Shown here in pieces: positions 1 to 10,836 of a stretch of 64,000 bases of DNA. The stretch's first letter is position 1. Every line of letters begins with the position of its first letter. The notes beneath the pieces are model-generated. The model made no database searches. It saw only the letters and a program-made list of their open reading frames with translations, and was not told the origin of the DNA. Source of the DNA: Halichondria panicea (Eukaryota > Porifera > Demospongiae > Suberitida > Halichondriidae); contig NC_087382.1 in the NCBI RefSeq assembly GCF_963675165.1, positions 4,565,963-4,629,962 on the forward strand, given 5' to 3'. Made by a program: the position numbers and the translations under genes.

Positions 1-34
1 CACGGTAGAGTAACTTGTAATTGACCACACCCAC

Positions 35-1877
35 CTGTAAGTGACGAGCCCCCAGTTCTCCATGGCACCAGCTGCAAAGTCCTGGATGGCGATGAGGTCC
101 ATCTTTGGCAGAGGGTACTTGATGTCAAAAAGTAGGTGGCGTAGAAGGGGAGGGTCTTCACAGCAACCTGGGGGGGTAGAATGTGTGCTAATGATACAGC
201 AACCTGGGGGGTAGAATGTGTGCTAATAATACTGCAGGGGCGTAGCTACCATTGTTTCCTGGTTGCCCAGAAACCCCCCCAGGAGCTGCTGAGAAAATTG
301 GGCAGGGCTCCCTATAATTGAAATCATGCAGCCCTGCCCATCTTTTCACACGTGGCTGCAAATCAATAATCAGAGCAGCACCGTGAAGCGTTTCACTTTG
401 GCTTTGTCTCAGCTAGTTAGTCTCAGCTAGCTAGCTACCTCAAGCAAAGAAGACCAAGACTTAAGTTCTAGATCTAGTATCAATCCTGAATGCTCCAGTA
501 TTCTCAGACTCAGCTCTAAGCACAACTTTATTCAGGAAGTGTACAAGTTTAGAACAATCTCAGCCACATGAAACCTCTCAGGTAAATGACATTTAATTGT
601 TGCTCAGCTAGACTAGCATACCCAATTGGCACCTGCATGCCTAGTATGTTACGTCTATAGCTAGCTAGCTTCTCACAAACATGTAAAAAAGTCATGAACA
701 ATAGTCAATAACAGTAGGTGTGCCCCAATCAAGAGGGTGTGGTAGCGGAAGTGGGCGTGGCCACAAAAATTTCGCGGCGCTATCGCGCCGCTCATTATTC
801 TCCAGAAACCTCTGTCTCAAAAGTCTGGCTACGCCCCTGTACTGCTAGTGATACAACACACTGGGGGGTATATAAAATGCAACGCAAACATTGAGGTATA
901 TAACTTAAGTTTGTGGGAGGTCAAATTATAATTTCAGAAAGAAATCTGCTACTCTAATGGTGGTTGATTTTATATATGTGCACATGTAGAGCCCAAAATA
1001 GTAAGTAATTGTGCTAGCTAACTTTGAGCTCATAACTTGAGTTTGGAAGTTCAGAATTGAGAATGAAAAGATGCATTCTGTAGCTCTAAGGGAGGTCTAC
1101 CAATAACACAAATAAACTCTGTCAAGTAATTAATTTAACTCACATCAAGAGCGTACTGTCCGTTCTCCTTCTTGCCTGTGGGCGTGAACACCCTCATCAG
1201 CACGCCATTGGAGTCCCGCCCCTCTACATGGTCAAACTCTCCCACGATGAACGCCAGGAGGTACGTGGACATGATGGGAGTGCGGGCCAACATCACTCTC
1301 TTTAAACCACCCTCTACATCCTCACAGCTCGTCTCGTTCTGTGGAGTGGGTGGGTGTGCGTGCAGATCAATTCATATAGTTGGGTGGAGGGTGACAGTAT
1401 ATTAATCTCTCAATTTTCTTAAAAGGCTGCTTTTCGTAAGCAATTGCAATTAAGCAACCTATAGTTGCTGTTAAGAGGGGTAGCTACAAATTGCATGATC
1501 GGTTTTGACCACAACATAAATTATAGAATTTTTACACATGATTCATCACAATCAGTAGACTTAATATAGTACAATAGGGCAAGGTCTAGTACATTGTTCT
1601 AGAAAGACAAAGTCAATCAGAATGGGGGATTTCCACGGGTTTCCCCACCAGTGCATAGAGTACAATAGTGAAAGCTCTAGTGGAAAGATAAGCAATAGTG
1701 ACCCCAAGCATATGTCATTTATACACATGTATATCTCACTACATGTGTTAAATGTATAATTATACTCACCATGTTGGACAGAGCCACAAAGTCCTTGGGT
1801 ACAATGAGGGTGACATTAAAGGAGGCCTTGATGAAAGGTTCGTCCCAGCAGAGGAGGGCTCGGCGGGTATCAGCTGC
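35..1877 (-). pseudogene. NPEPPS: Third PSA copy, exons 4-6 only, runs off left edge
   Basis: Exon 4 (1877-1770), exon 5 (1338-1144) and exon 6 (167-35) of a further PSA copy, nearly identical to the same exons of the second copy at 26947-24628. Exon 6 carries the same 2-nt insertion (A5 versus A3 near 127), so the lesion predates the recent 25-kb duplication. No exons 1-3 lie upstream. Exons 7 onward would lie left of the window. Introns 4 and 5 are conserved in position and phase with the intact gene. Confidence 0.8.
235..839. mobile_element. hAT-like non-autonomous element, unit A
   Basis: 605 bp with terminal inverted repeats caggggcgtagc and gctacgcccctg, flanked by the direct repeat TACTG. 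The paralogous intron of the intact PSA has the empty site at 49841-49845. CAGGGG termini suggest hAT, although the 5-bp duplication is shorter than the usual 8. No transposase frame. It sits in PSA intron 5. Confidence 0.75.
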
Positions 1878-2283
1878 CTGTGCATGTGCACGTGTGTGTG
1901 TGGTGGAAAACATAAAATGCAAACCGAGTTGGGTGCACATTCGTCCATGAAACCTTGACCTATTCAACATTTCAAATTTCTCAAACAGGAAGATGACCAT
2001 TTTCCAGTTCATACACAATGTTTTCGTCTGCCTTATTTTATTTAGCATCGCAACATGAGCTTCTTTCCAAAATACTAACAAGGGGTTAGTTATGCTTTCC
2101 GTATACCTCATTCTATCTATACCAATGAATGAAAAAATGTATTACGAAACGGTAGTCATAACAATAATCACACAATCTATGCAGACTGTCGCTAGATACG
2201 AACACATAAAATAAAGATATTAACACACTAAAGAGTCACACTCTACAAGTATCTTACACAAAATAAACGAAAGATATAATCAT

Positions 2284-3858
2284 CTAGGTACATTTTTCTT
2301 TTTCTTTTTTTGTACAAAAATCGGGGTCAACTAGGTGATACCACGGTATGAGCACAGACATCATCACACTAATCATATATCCAGTGAGCTGAATTATTCG
2401 ACCAGCGTGCCTTAGCGGGCTCAGATTTGCTCTTTGTTCGACGTGCAAAAACACAGGATAAAGGATAACTATTACAATAATAGTTACAATAATCACAGAA
2501 GCAATAACACATTTGAAACAACGTTGAGATTTTTTCCGACTCCACTTGAGTAGACAAGTGTTGAGAGTTGCGAAAATAACCAATTCCACACGAGTGAATG
2601 TCAACAAACCACCCATTGCCGAGCTGGCCATAGTGAAATCGTAAACTAGTTTGTAGCATACAGCAGTTTGCTTTTGATTGTCAACAATCTCAGTGCAGTT
2701 GGCGGTGATAGGTTCCTCATCGAAGTTGTTGTCAAGGATATAGCAGTCTCGACTGGTATCGCACATTAGATCAGATTTGACAAAAAAAACATCAGCTCCT
2801 ACAGACAAAGTAAAAGCAAGCCAGAACAAAGCTTTAATGATCAATATGAACTGAAAGTAATTTGATTTTTCCAGCACTGGAATGTCATCAACGTACACAA
2901 CTTGCCGGCCAAGTTTATCAATATAAGCCACTCTTGGTGTGTCTCTCAGCACGCCTTGGTTGCTCCCATACACAATTCTAACAACACCATTGAAAAGTCC
3001 CATTAACAAAAAATATATACGCCACCATGGAATTTTAGAGCAAATTTTACGCAACCATTGCCAAAGACGTACATAGCTGGAATGAGTACAACACTTTCGG
3101 ACACATCTGTTACATGGACGCTCGTCATTTGGCACATCATCGGCAAAGGCAACTGGAGTGGGAGAGTCAAGTACAAACTCTTCAGTCCTTTTACCAGAGT
3201 CTGTTCTATCCAATTGAATGATCTCCAGCATAGGCACACTCTTTTCCTGGCGACTGGCGACTGACAAGCGACTGGCTTGAGGTGTGCTAGTGCTTTCAGC
3301 AGGAAGAGTAGATGTGCTCTGTTCCAATTCAGAGCTACATTTACACTTAGACATGCGATGACAAGGTTTTTCATTTCGCTTGGTACAATCTATACATTCA
3401 CATTCTTCGCATAAGAGTTTTTTGCAATGTGTACAGTGACAAGTTTCGCAAAGACAAAGTTCTGGAGGCTTCCTTGAGCATTCATCGCATCCTGGGAAGA
3501 AATGACAGCTTTTGTAAGAGTCTTTCTTACGATCACTACCATCGTCAGGATTGCTATTCTCACCAGGAACCAGGGGATCACTAGCCTGAACACGGTCAAT
3601 ACAGTCCTCACAAGCACAAGGTGCTGGGTCGTCCATACACATGAGACGGTTGCAACGCGTGCAGTGACAATCGCATGCCTTAGGGCAGTAGCTGAACTCC
3701 TGTAGAGCTTCTTTGAGTCTGTCCTTCTCTAAACAGCACACAACACACCACATAATAATCACTAGAGAGACCAACAATACACAAGCAAACCATATGAGGA
3801 TAATCGGGACTATGTCAAACTCTAGGTAACAGCTCTCAACATGACAGATGTTACCCAT
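2284..3858 (-). CDS. Cys-rich multipass membrane protein, copy A1
   Basis: Intronless ORF of 524 codons; I do not recognise the family. It starts at MGNICHVESC, a start context conserved in the diverged copy at 51240. Layout: one hydrophobic segment at about residues 16-42; a Cys-rich zone at about 41-175 with two related motifs of form C-H-C-x2-C-x2-L-x-C (CHCTRCNRLMC and CHCTHCKKLLC), plausibly metal-binding; a Ser/Thr-rich linker with PCNRCVRKCC; then a conserved segment ([29 protein letters not shown]) and about four more hydrophobic segments separated by a loop with an NCT glycosylation site and several cysteines. Its deduced protein is identical to copy B1. Four 22-bp repeats lie just upstream of the start. 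It sits on the same strand as PSA, upstream of PSA exon 4. Confidence 0.75.
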   Translation of the reverse strand: MGNICHVESCYLEFDIVPIILIWFACVLLVSLVIIMWCVVCCLEKDRLKEALQEFSYCPKACDCHCTRCNRLMCMDDPAPCACEDCIDRVQASDPLVPGENSNPDDGSDRKKDSYKSCHFFPGCDECSRKPPELCLCETCHCTHCKKLLCEECECIDCTKRNEKPCHRMSKCKCSSELEQSTSTLPAESTSTPQASRLSVASRQEKSVPMLEIIQLDRTDSGKRTEEFVLDSPTPVAFADDVPNDERPCNRCVRKCCTHSSYVRLWQWLRKICSKIPWWRIYFLLMGLFNGVVRIVYGSNQGVLRDTPRVAYIDKLGRQVVYVDDIPVLEKSNYFQFILIIKALFWLAFTLSVGADVFFVKSDLMCDTSRDCYILDNNFDEEPITANCTEIVDNQKQTAVCYKLVYDFTMASSAMGGLLTFTRVELVIFATLNTCLLKWSRKKSQRCFKCVIASVIIVTIIVIVILYPVFLHVEQRANLSPLRHAGRIIQLTGYMISVMMSVLIPWYHLVDPDFCTKKEKEKCT

Positions 3859-3865
3859 CCTGCAT

Positions 3866-3953
3866 AGCTCAGACAGTAACTGATTTTAGCTCAGACAGTA
3901 ACTGATTTTAGCTCAGACAGTAACTGATTTTAGCTCAGACAGTAACTGATTTA
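3866..3953. repeat. Four 22-bp repeats upstream of Cys-rich copy A1
   Basis: Unit agctcagacagtaactgatt plus TT, four head-to-tail copies starting 8 bp upstream of the start codon; same in B1 (28936-29023). A2 and B2 have one copy, the copy at 51240 none. It would lie in the 5' UTR or promoter, so it could alter expression of A1/B1 relative to A2/B2. Confidence 0.8.
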
Positions 3954-4953
3954 TTTTTGTGCATTTGTGCCTTTTATGCAAAACATGCAATAATCATAAT
4001 TATAATGATTACGCCCACAGGAAGTTAATTAGGACTGAATATGTAATTCTGAATCAAGTGGTATAGAAAACCCATTTATTGCACATAGAATAAACGGAAA
4101 ATGAAACTATACACACATAGAATTTATACAGCTAAGAAACTAAATCTTAGTAAAATGACAGGTAATTGGTGGGTGTGGTTTCTGTCCCCCCCCACATTTT
4201 CAAGGATCTATAGTCAATAATACCGGGTAATTTCGTTAGGTAAAACTTGATCGTTTGCTTCTGGTTCCGATAAACCACGCCCACGTTTTTAGGGTAAAAT
4301 TTGGGTCGAGGTTAGCTTACCACGAAAATACTCACTATATACGGTAAGTGATACAGTAGAACCTCGCTAATCCGAATAAAGCGGGACCAGACCCCATGCA
4401 TCCGAATACATGACATTTCCAGATTAATGGATGTCATTAAAATTAATTATTATGAATATCGTTAATGAAGACACTTGTATTATATAATACCGTATAATCT
4501 GGTTAGTAAGAGCATGCGCCTATAGGGAAAAGCAGGCCTCTATCCGATGCGCTTATAGAGATTAATCACGCCCATGACGTTTCAATTAACAACAAACAAT
4601 TAAGCAACCTATAGTAGCTGTTAAGAGGGTACCTACAAATTGCATGACCGGTTTTGACCACAACAGAATTTTTACACAACATAAATTATAGAATTTTTAC
4701 ACGTGGATTCATCACAATCAGTGGACTTAATATAGTACAATAGGGCAAGGTGTAGTACATTGTTCTAGAAAGACAAAGTCAGCTAGTGTAGCTGTGTAAT
4801 CAGAATGGGGGATTCCACGGGTTTCCCCACCAGTGCATAGTAGAGTACAATAGTGAAAGCTCTAGTGGAATTAAGATAAACAATAGTGACCCCAAGCATA
4901 TGTCATACACATGTATATCTCACTACATGTGTTAAATGTATAATTATACTCAC

Positions 4954-5054
4954 CATGTTGGACAGAGCCACAAGGTCCTTGGGTACAATGAGGGTGACAT
5001 CAAAGGAGGCCGAGGTTCGTCCCAGCAGGGGAGGGCTCGGCGGGCATCAGCTGC
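4954..5054 (-). pseudogene. Extra PSA exon 4 with 7-nt deletion, unit A
   Basis: A second copy of PSA exon 4 lying between the two tandem Cys-rich genes. It keeps the acceptor and donor context and the codons for [14 protein letters not shown], but is 101 nt instead of 108: seven bases are missing after the CWDEP codons, which breaks the frame. It was carried along by the inner 3.2-kb duplication. If spliced into a transcript it would shift the frame. Confidence 0.8.
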
Positions 5055-5468
5055 CTGTGCATGTGCATGTGTGTGTGTGGTGGAAAACATAAAATGCAAA
5101 CCGAGTTGGGTGCATATTCGTCCATGAAACCTTGACCTATTCAACATTTCAAATTTCTCAAACAGGAAGATGACCATTTTCCAGTTCATACACAATGTTT
5201 TCGTCTGCCTTATTTTATTTAGCATCGCAACATGAGCTTCTTTCCAAAATACTAACAAGGGGTTAGTTATGCTTTCCGTATACCTCATTCTATCTATACT
5301 AATGAATGAACTTAAAAAAAAAGTATTACGAAACGGTAGTCATAACAATAATTACACAATCTATGCAGACTGTCGCTAGATACGAACACATAAAAATAAA
5401 GATATTAACACACTAAAGAGTCACACTCTACAAATATCTTACACAAAATAAACGAAAGATATAATCAT

Positions 5469-7025
5469 CTAGGTACATGTACATTTAAGTGTACAAAAGT
5501 CGGGGTCAACTAGGTAATACCACGGTATGAGCACAGACATCATCACACTAATCATATATCCAGTGAACTGAATTATTCGACCAGCGTGCCTTAGCGGGCT
5601 CAGATTTGCCATTAATTCGATGTGCAAAAACACAGGATAAAGGATAACTATTCCAATAATAGTTACAATAATCACAGAAGCATTAAAAAATTTGAAACAA
5701 CATTGACATTTTTTCCGACTCAACTTGAGTAGATAAGTGTTGAGAGTTGCGAAAATAACCAATTCCACACGAGTGAATGTCAACAAACCACCCATTGCCG
5801 AGCTGGCCATAGTGAAATCGAAAACTAGTTCGTAGCATACAGCAGTTTGCTTTTGATTGTCAACAATCTCAGTGCAGTTGGCGGTGATAGGTTCCTCATC
5901 GAAGTTGTTGTCAAGGATATAGCAGTCTCGACTGGTATCGCACATTAGATCAGATTTGACAAAAAAAACATCAGCTCCTACAGACAAAGTAAAAGCAAGC
6001 CAGAACAAAGCTTTAATGATCAATATGAACTGGAAGTAATTTGATTTTTCCAGCACTGGAATGTCATCAACGTACACAACTTGCCGGCCCAGTTTATCAA
6101 TATAAGTCACTCTTGGTGTGTCTCTCAGCACGCCTTGGTTGCTCCCATACACAATTCTAACAACAGCATTGAAAATTCCCATTAACACAAAATATATATG
6201 CCACCATGGAATGTTAGAGCAAAACCATTGCCAAAAACGTACATAGCTGGAACGAGTACAACACTTTCGGACACATCTGTTACATGGACGCTCGTCATTT
6301 GGCACATCATCGGCTGGAGTGGGAGAGTCAGGTACAAACTCTTCAGTCCTTTTACCAGAGTCTGTTCTATCCAATTGAACGATCTCCAGCATAGGCACAC
6401 TCTTTTCTTGGCGACTGGCGACTGACAAGCGACTGGCTTGAGGTGTGCTAGTGCTTTCAGCAGGAAGAGTAGATGTGCTCTGTTCCAATTCAGAGCTACA
6501 TTTACACTTAGACATGCGATGACAAGGTTTTTCATTTCGCTTGGTACAATCTATACATTCACATTCTTCGCATAAGAGTTTTTTGCAATGTGTACAGTGA
6601 CAAGTTTCGCAAAGACAAAGTTCTGGAGGCTCCTTTGAACATTCATCGCATCCTGGGAAGAAATGACAGCTTTTGTAAGAGCCTTTCTTACGATCACCAC
6701 CATCGTCAGGATTGCTATTCTCACCAGGAACCAGGGGATCACTAGCCTGAACACGATCAATACAGTCCTCACAAGCACAAGGTGTTGCTGGGTTGTCCAT
6801 ACACATGAGACGGTTGCAACGCGTGCAGTGACAGTAATCGCATGCCTTAGGGCAGTAGCTGAACTTCTGTAGAGCTTCTTTGAGTCTGCCCTCCTCTAAA
6901 CAGCACACAACACACCACATAATAATGACTAGAACGACCAACAATCCACAAGCAAACCATATGAGGATAATCGGGACTATGTCAAACTCTAGGTAACAGC
7001 TCTCAACATGACAGATGTTACCCAT
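5469..7025 (-). CDS. Cys-rich multipass membrane protein, copy A2
   Basis: Tandem paralogue of the gene at 2284-3858. The reading frame is open up to a Met at 7082, but the Met at 7025 (MGNICHVESC) is chosen because the other copies start there; this gives 518 residues. Small in-frame differences from A1: one extra residue in the first Cys motif (DYCHC), NPATPC for DPAPC, and loss of four-residue blocks before ADDVPND and after QW. In-frame indels with the rest intact suggest the coding sequence has been under constraint. Only one copy of the 22-bp upstream repeat is present. The gene is followed by the broken PSA exon 4 at 4954. Confidence 0.72.
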   Translation of the reverse strand: MGNICHVESCYLEFDIVPIILIWFACGLLVVLVIIMWCVVCCLEEGRLKEALQKFSYCPKACDYCHCTRCNRLMCMDNPATPCACEDCIDRVQASDPLVPGENSNPDDGGDRKKGSYKSCHFFPGCDECSKEPPELCLCETCHCTHCKKLLCEECECIDCTKRNEKPCHRMSKCKCSSELEQSTSTLPAESTSTPQASRLSVASRQEKSVPMLEIVQLDRTDSGKRTEEFVPDSPTPADDVPNDERPCNRCVRKCCTRSSYVRFWQWFCSNIPWWHIYFVLMGIFNAVVRIVYGSNQGVLRDTPRVTYIDKLGRQVVYVDDIPVLEKSNYFQFILIIKALFWLAFTLSVGADVFFVKSDLMCDTSRDCYILDNNFDEEPITANCTEIVDNQKQTAVCYELVFDFTMASSAMGGLLTFTRVELVIFATLNTYLLKLSRKKCQCCFKFFNASVIIVTIIGIVILYPVFLHIELMANLSPLRHAGRIIQFTGYMISVMMSVLIPWYYLVDPDFCTLKCTCT

Positions 7026-7416
7026 CCTGCATAGCTCAGACAGTAACTGATTTATTTTTGTGCATTTGTGCCTTTTATGCATATAATCATAATGATTACG
7101 CCCACAGGAAGTTAATTAGGACTGAATATGTAATTCTGAATCAAGTGGTATAGAAAACCCATTTATTGCACATAGAATAAACGGAAAATGAAACTATACA
7201 CACATAGAATTTATACAACTAAGAAACTAAATCCTACAGGTAATTGGTGGGTGTGGTTTCCTCCCCCCCCACATTTTCGAGGATCTATAGTCAATAATAT
7301 CGGGTAATTTCGTTAGGTAAAAAACTTGATCGTTTGCTTCTGGTTCCGATAAACCACGCCCACGTTTTTAGGGTCAAATTTGGGTCGAGGTTAGCTTGCC
7401 ACGAAAATACTTACTA

Positions 7417-8306
7417 CAGTAGACTCTCGTTAATCCGGTCACCCTTGGGACCATGCAGCTTGGCCGGAATAGCGAGGTGGCTGCAGCTCAGGAAATAGCC
7501 GCGGCTTAAAAACGACCTTACCTCGAATCTAATGACTACTTTTTGCGGTTCTTGTCTCGAGGATAATGTAGGATAATGAATCATTTTGTTCTCTATTTAA
7601 GTGTAATTCAATTTTATTTGCTAAACCACACCCAAAACGTCATATCCGGCCATAAACACGTATACAATTACATTGAAAACCTTGTTTTAGCCTCGACCCC
7701 AGGCCGATCCGTCTCCAATTGAACGCTAGTTAGCCTATTTTTCAACTTCGTTCTATTAAAAAAAAAATTGGCCTCGGACCGAGGCTAACCTTGTTTCGTT
7801 TGGGACAGCCAGCACTGGCCGTACTTCAGTAGTCGGGCGCCGCCGCCCTCTATACCGTTGCCCGGAAGGAGGTCGGGAATCAAGCCTATCCACAGTTTTG
7901 TTCTGTTGTTGGAAATCCAACAATTCCACCAGCTCCAATCAGATTGCAGTATCTCAAGGGGATTGATCACACCCACTCAACTGTACCACGTGTGAATTTT
8001 GCACACGTTGGATTGACTGAGAGGCGAGGCCAACACCCACTTTATAATAAATGATATTCATCGCTATTGGTTAGCACCCACATAGAATAAATGATATTCA
8101 TGATACTATTGCGTAACAGGCCAGAACAAAACTGTGGATATTAGGCTTGATTCCCGACCTCCTTCAAGGAGGGCGGCGGCGCTCGACTAGTACTTCAGGG
8201 TGAGTTTTGTGCAGTAAACATATAGCTAGCATTCCGTGCCAAGCCAAATGGCCGGTATATTGAGATGGCCGTACTTCAGGGAGCCGGGAATAGCGAGAGT
8301 CTACTG
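7417..8306. mobile_element. TA-flanked Tc1/pogo-type non-autonomous element, unit A
   Basis: 890 bp with inverted ends cagtagactctcg and cgagagtctactg, flanked by TA on both sides. The paralogous inner-duplication copy has the empty site (a single TA at 4336). TA duplication fits the Tc1/mariner/pogo superfamily. It contains the 100-bp foldback at 7688-7787 and a separate inverted repeat (about 7862-7905 against 8122-8165). No transposase. Confidence 0.8.
7688..7787. mobile_element. TAGCCTCG foldback, unit A
   Basis: 100 bp, ends TAGCCTCG and CGAGGCTA, exact 9-bp flanking duplication ACCTTGTTT (7679-7687 and 7788-7796). MULE-type signature. Nested in the TA-flanked element; copy at 32758-32857. 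Confidence 0.75.
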
Positions 8307-8550
8307 TATATACGGTAACTAAGTGATACAGTAGAACCTTGCTAATCGGGACCAGACCCCATGCATCCGAATACATGACATTTCCAGATTAATTATTAAT
8401 TATTATGAATATCATTAACGAATACACTTTTGTACATGTATTATATAATACCGTATAATCTGGTTAGTAAGCGCATGCACCTATAGGGAAAAGAGCAGGC
8501 CTCTATCCGATGCGCTTATAGAGATTAATCACGCCCATGACCTTTCAATG

Positions 8551-9905
8551 AAGCAAATCTCCATTAGCTGGCTCAATCGTTATCTGTAAGAGGTCTATAT
8601 AGTCATATCAACTAGTTAACATCTATAAAGAAGTGTGGAGACCAGTTGTTGGGCAGAGAACTGTGCAAAAAACCATGCGCCTTCTATCCAGACTCTTGGT
8701 CTGCTAACCAGTATGTGCCTACATTGTTGTATTTGTGGCCAGAAGGGAAGTCTTTTATCTCAACTTTCTCTCTAATATACCCTTTCTCTATTAATACGTG
8801 AGTGCAGTGGCCATTGTATTGAGCACGTTATTGGTTAACCACGTTATTGATAAAATGAAAGCACCACGGGTGCTGATGCCTCGGTGGAGGTGCCAACGCT
8901 ATATATAGTACATAACATAAAACTACTAATAGCTAGCTTTTATACACGTACACACATTGATTATAATTATCATGATGAATTTTGCTGCATGCAATCAACC
9001 GAATAGTAGGTAATGATCGACCATGATTGTTGTTAAAAACGATCGATGCCAAAAGTTCAAGTCTAAAATAAATGGCTGCAAAGTCAGCAGAGCCTTACAG
9101 CTCTCTGCTCACTCTTGCAGCTACCAATAGCTAGCGTTCTAGTGCAGAGCTAACTACTAAGTAGAGTAGTAACACTCGGTGAACAAGTTTTGCTACGGAC
9201 TCTTCTGAAAAGGCTGCAATAGCATTCCAAGTAAGCAAAACTAGGCATAACTCGAGAACGAAGCATTATTTTGCAAATCCACGAATTAAAATCCAAGTAA
9301 ACATGACTAGAAGCCTATAGAAACTCTTACTTGCACTTGATTCATCCTTGAGCAGCTGTAGCGGTCTACACACACAGACACACAGACACACAGATACATA
9401 GCCTCTACACAGGCTCTCCTTTTTCTGTTCTTTATCACAATCGTTCAATAAGATAAAATACTGTATTATTCGTTCAATGAGATAAAATACGGTATTAATT
9501 GGAGGAATAAAGAAAGAAATAGACGTAAAGTTAGGAAAAAGGAGAGCATGTATCGGGAAGTCGCGTGAGGGTAGAAGGGTGGTAGAAGGGTGAAAATGAG
9601 CGTGGGCATACTGAGCTAGAGATGTTGGACTGCCCACGCAGAGGTCTACGACTAGTAAAACTTTGCCTGCAGCAAGCTGGACATGGACTTGGAACTGGAA
9701 GTTTGCAAGCACTATAGGCTCTAGCTATACCTTAGGCTTAGCTAGATGATCTACTAGTCTAGATTGTGTGTTTGGATTCTATCACTATTACTTTTTCTTG
9801 TGTCTTTCTACATGCTATAGTAGAATAGCTTAGTCATCATTATCATATAGCAGGTAGCTACTGCCACCAGAGCTGGCCACGCTGGTTCTCTGATCTGACT
9901 TGCAG
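8551..9905. other. Gene-poor stretch, unit A
   Basis: No gene supported. A CA-rich run (9366-9400) is 9 bp or so longer than in unit B (34437-34460) and changes the length of an open minus-strand frame at 9266-9712, which has no motif and is probably not coding. A tandem of two ATAAAATAC-type blocks lies near 9450-9495. Confidence 0.5.
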
Positions 9906-9914
9906 CACAGCTTG

Positions 9915-9975
9915 TAGATGGGCGTGCCCGTCCCCAGCCCCCATTTTTATGGCCGGGGACGGGCACGCCCATCTA
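9915..9975. mobile_element. 61-bp near-perfect foldback, unit A
   Basis: Ends TAGATGGGCGTGCCCG and its complement, a few bases of loop, exact 9-bp duplication CACAGCTTG (9906-9914 and 9976-9984). Copy at 34976-35036. Confidence 0.78.
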
Positions 9976-10107
9976 CACAGCTTGGTGGTTGTCTCAGTGC
10001 AGTACAGTACAGTCTTACTCCGAATGTGTGGGAGAATACCTTACGTCACGATTGTGGGCTACATATCGCCCACGTTCATAAAAATCCTTGTGGATCACGC
10101 GATTTCC

Positions 10108-10233
10108 CAAACCAGGCCTTACTTTTTCTTAACTGTACGCCCATTTCTTTCTTTGCTGCCTCACTATGTCTTTCTTATGTTTATGGATGAACAGTGACAA
10201 CAGCAAGAAAAAGTAAGGCCTGGGAACGAGGCT
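10108..10233. repeat. Inverted repeat, unit A
   Basis: Arms ccaggccttactttttctt near 10112 and aagaaaaagtaaggcctgg near 10205, ending in CGAGGCTA on the right only; probably a degraded TAGCCTCG-type foldback. The small open frames at 9918-10197 arise from this repeat and the neighbouring foldback. Confidence 0.5.
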
Positions 10234-10412
10234 AACAGATACACAGACACACAAACACACTACCGTATACCTCGCTTGCGCATGCGCACCGAGGCATAAT
10301 TATTGCTGATTCAGTAAAGCAAATTTTTTTTTTCCCGTGTAATATGTAATATCAAAACAATACAACTGTACAAAAGCAACAGACCAAAAGATAAGAGGGG
10401 GGGGCATACAGT

Positions 10413-10836
10413 TTAGCGGATACCATCCGCTGAAGGAGGTAAAGTTTGTTGGCGATGAAGCCACAGGCAGGCATTTCCTCTCCAAAGTGCAATGGCCAGG
10501 CGATGAAACAGATGCTTCTTGGTGGAGGATATGGAATGTGTCAAGGTTACTCTCCGGTCTATGGCATTTCCGATGGCACCTATGATGTTGATTGCTTCTT
10601 CGCCTAGACCTCCTAGTGTTTCTGCCACAATGGGAATGAAGTTTACACCTATGGAGCGGCAGGCCTGTAGATGGGTGGTGAGTTTGCGCCTAACTCCAAC
10701 TTCTAGGGCGTGTCCAGGGGAGAAGGCAGCTTCATGAATGAGGGTTTGCTGGAGTGCGCATGAGCAGTAGTGTATTTTACTGATAGCCCCTCCTCTTTTC
10801 AGTTGCCATTTTGTCCGGATTTGCAAGGTTTCGGAC
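10413..10836 (-). pseudogene. Retroelement ORF C-terminal fragment, unit A
   Basis: Open minus-strand frame of about 140 codons with the pattern HLQACRSIGVNFIPIVAETLGG, HLFHRLAIALWRGNACLWLHRQ and a PPSADGIR end. This resembles the tail found downstream of reverse-transcriptase domains in invertebrate retroelement proteins (recognised from general knowledge, not searched). The N-terminal side is cut at 10836 by the 2.4-kb palindrome; the first few codons of the open frame lie inside that element. No RT catalytic motif is present. Confidence 0.5.

Larger units (their letters stand above)
1439..8550. repeat. Inner tandem duplication of the Cys-rich gene, unit A
   Basis: Two direct copies, about 1439-4597 and 4598-8550. 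Each holds a PSA exon 4, a Cys-rich gene and the same downstream flank (for example the CACGAAAATAC block at 4321 and 7400, and the run near 4380 and 8350). The second is longer because of the 890-bp TA-flanked element at 7417-8306. Confidence 0.85.

Noticed and set aside
1719-2111. 130-codon minus-strand frame starting MRYTESITN, with copies at 4950, 26789 and 30021
   Set aside because: Only its last part is real: PSA exon 4 plus intron read-through. The start lies in intron DNA.
3003-3374. Antiparallel and shifted frames over the Cys-rich genes
   Set aside because: Shadows of the long frame; they lack conserved features and end at random.
9918-10197. Two overlapping plus-strand frames of 82-90 codons
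   Set aside because: They run through a palindromic foldback and another inverted repeat; no protein features.
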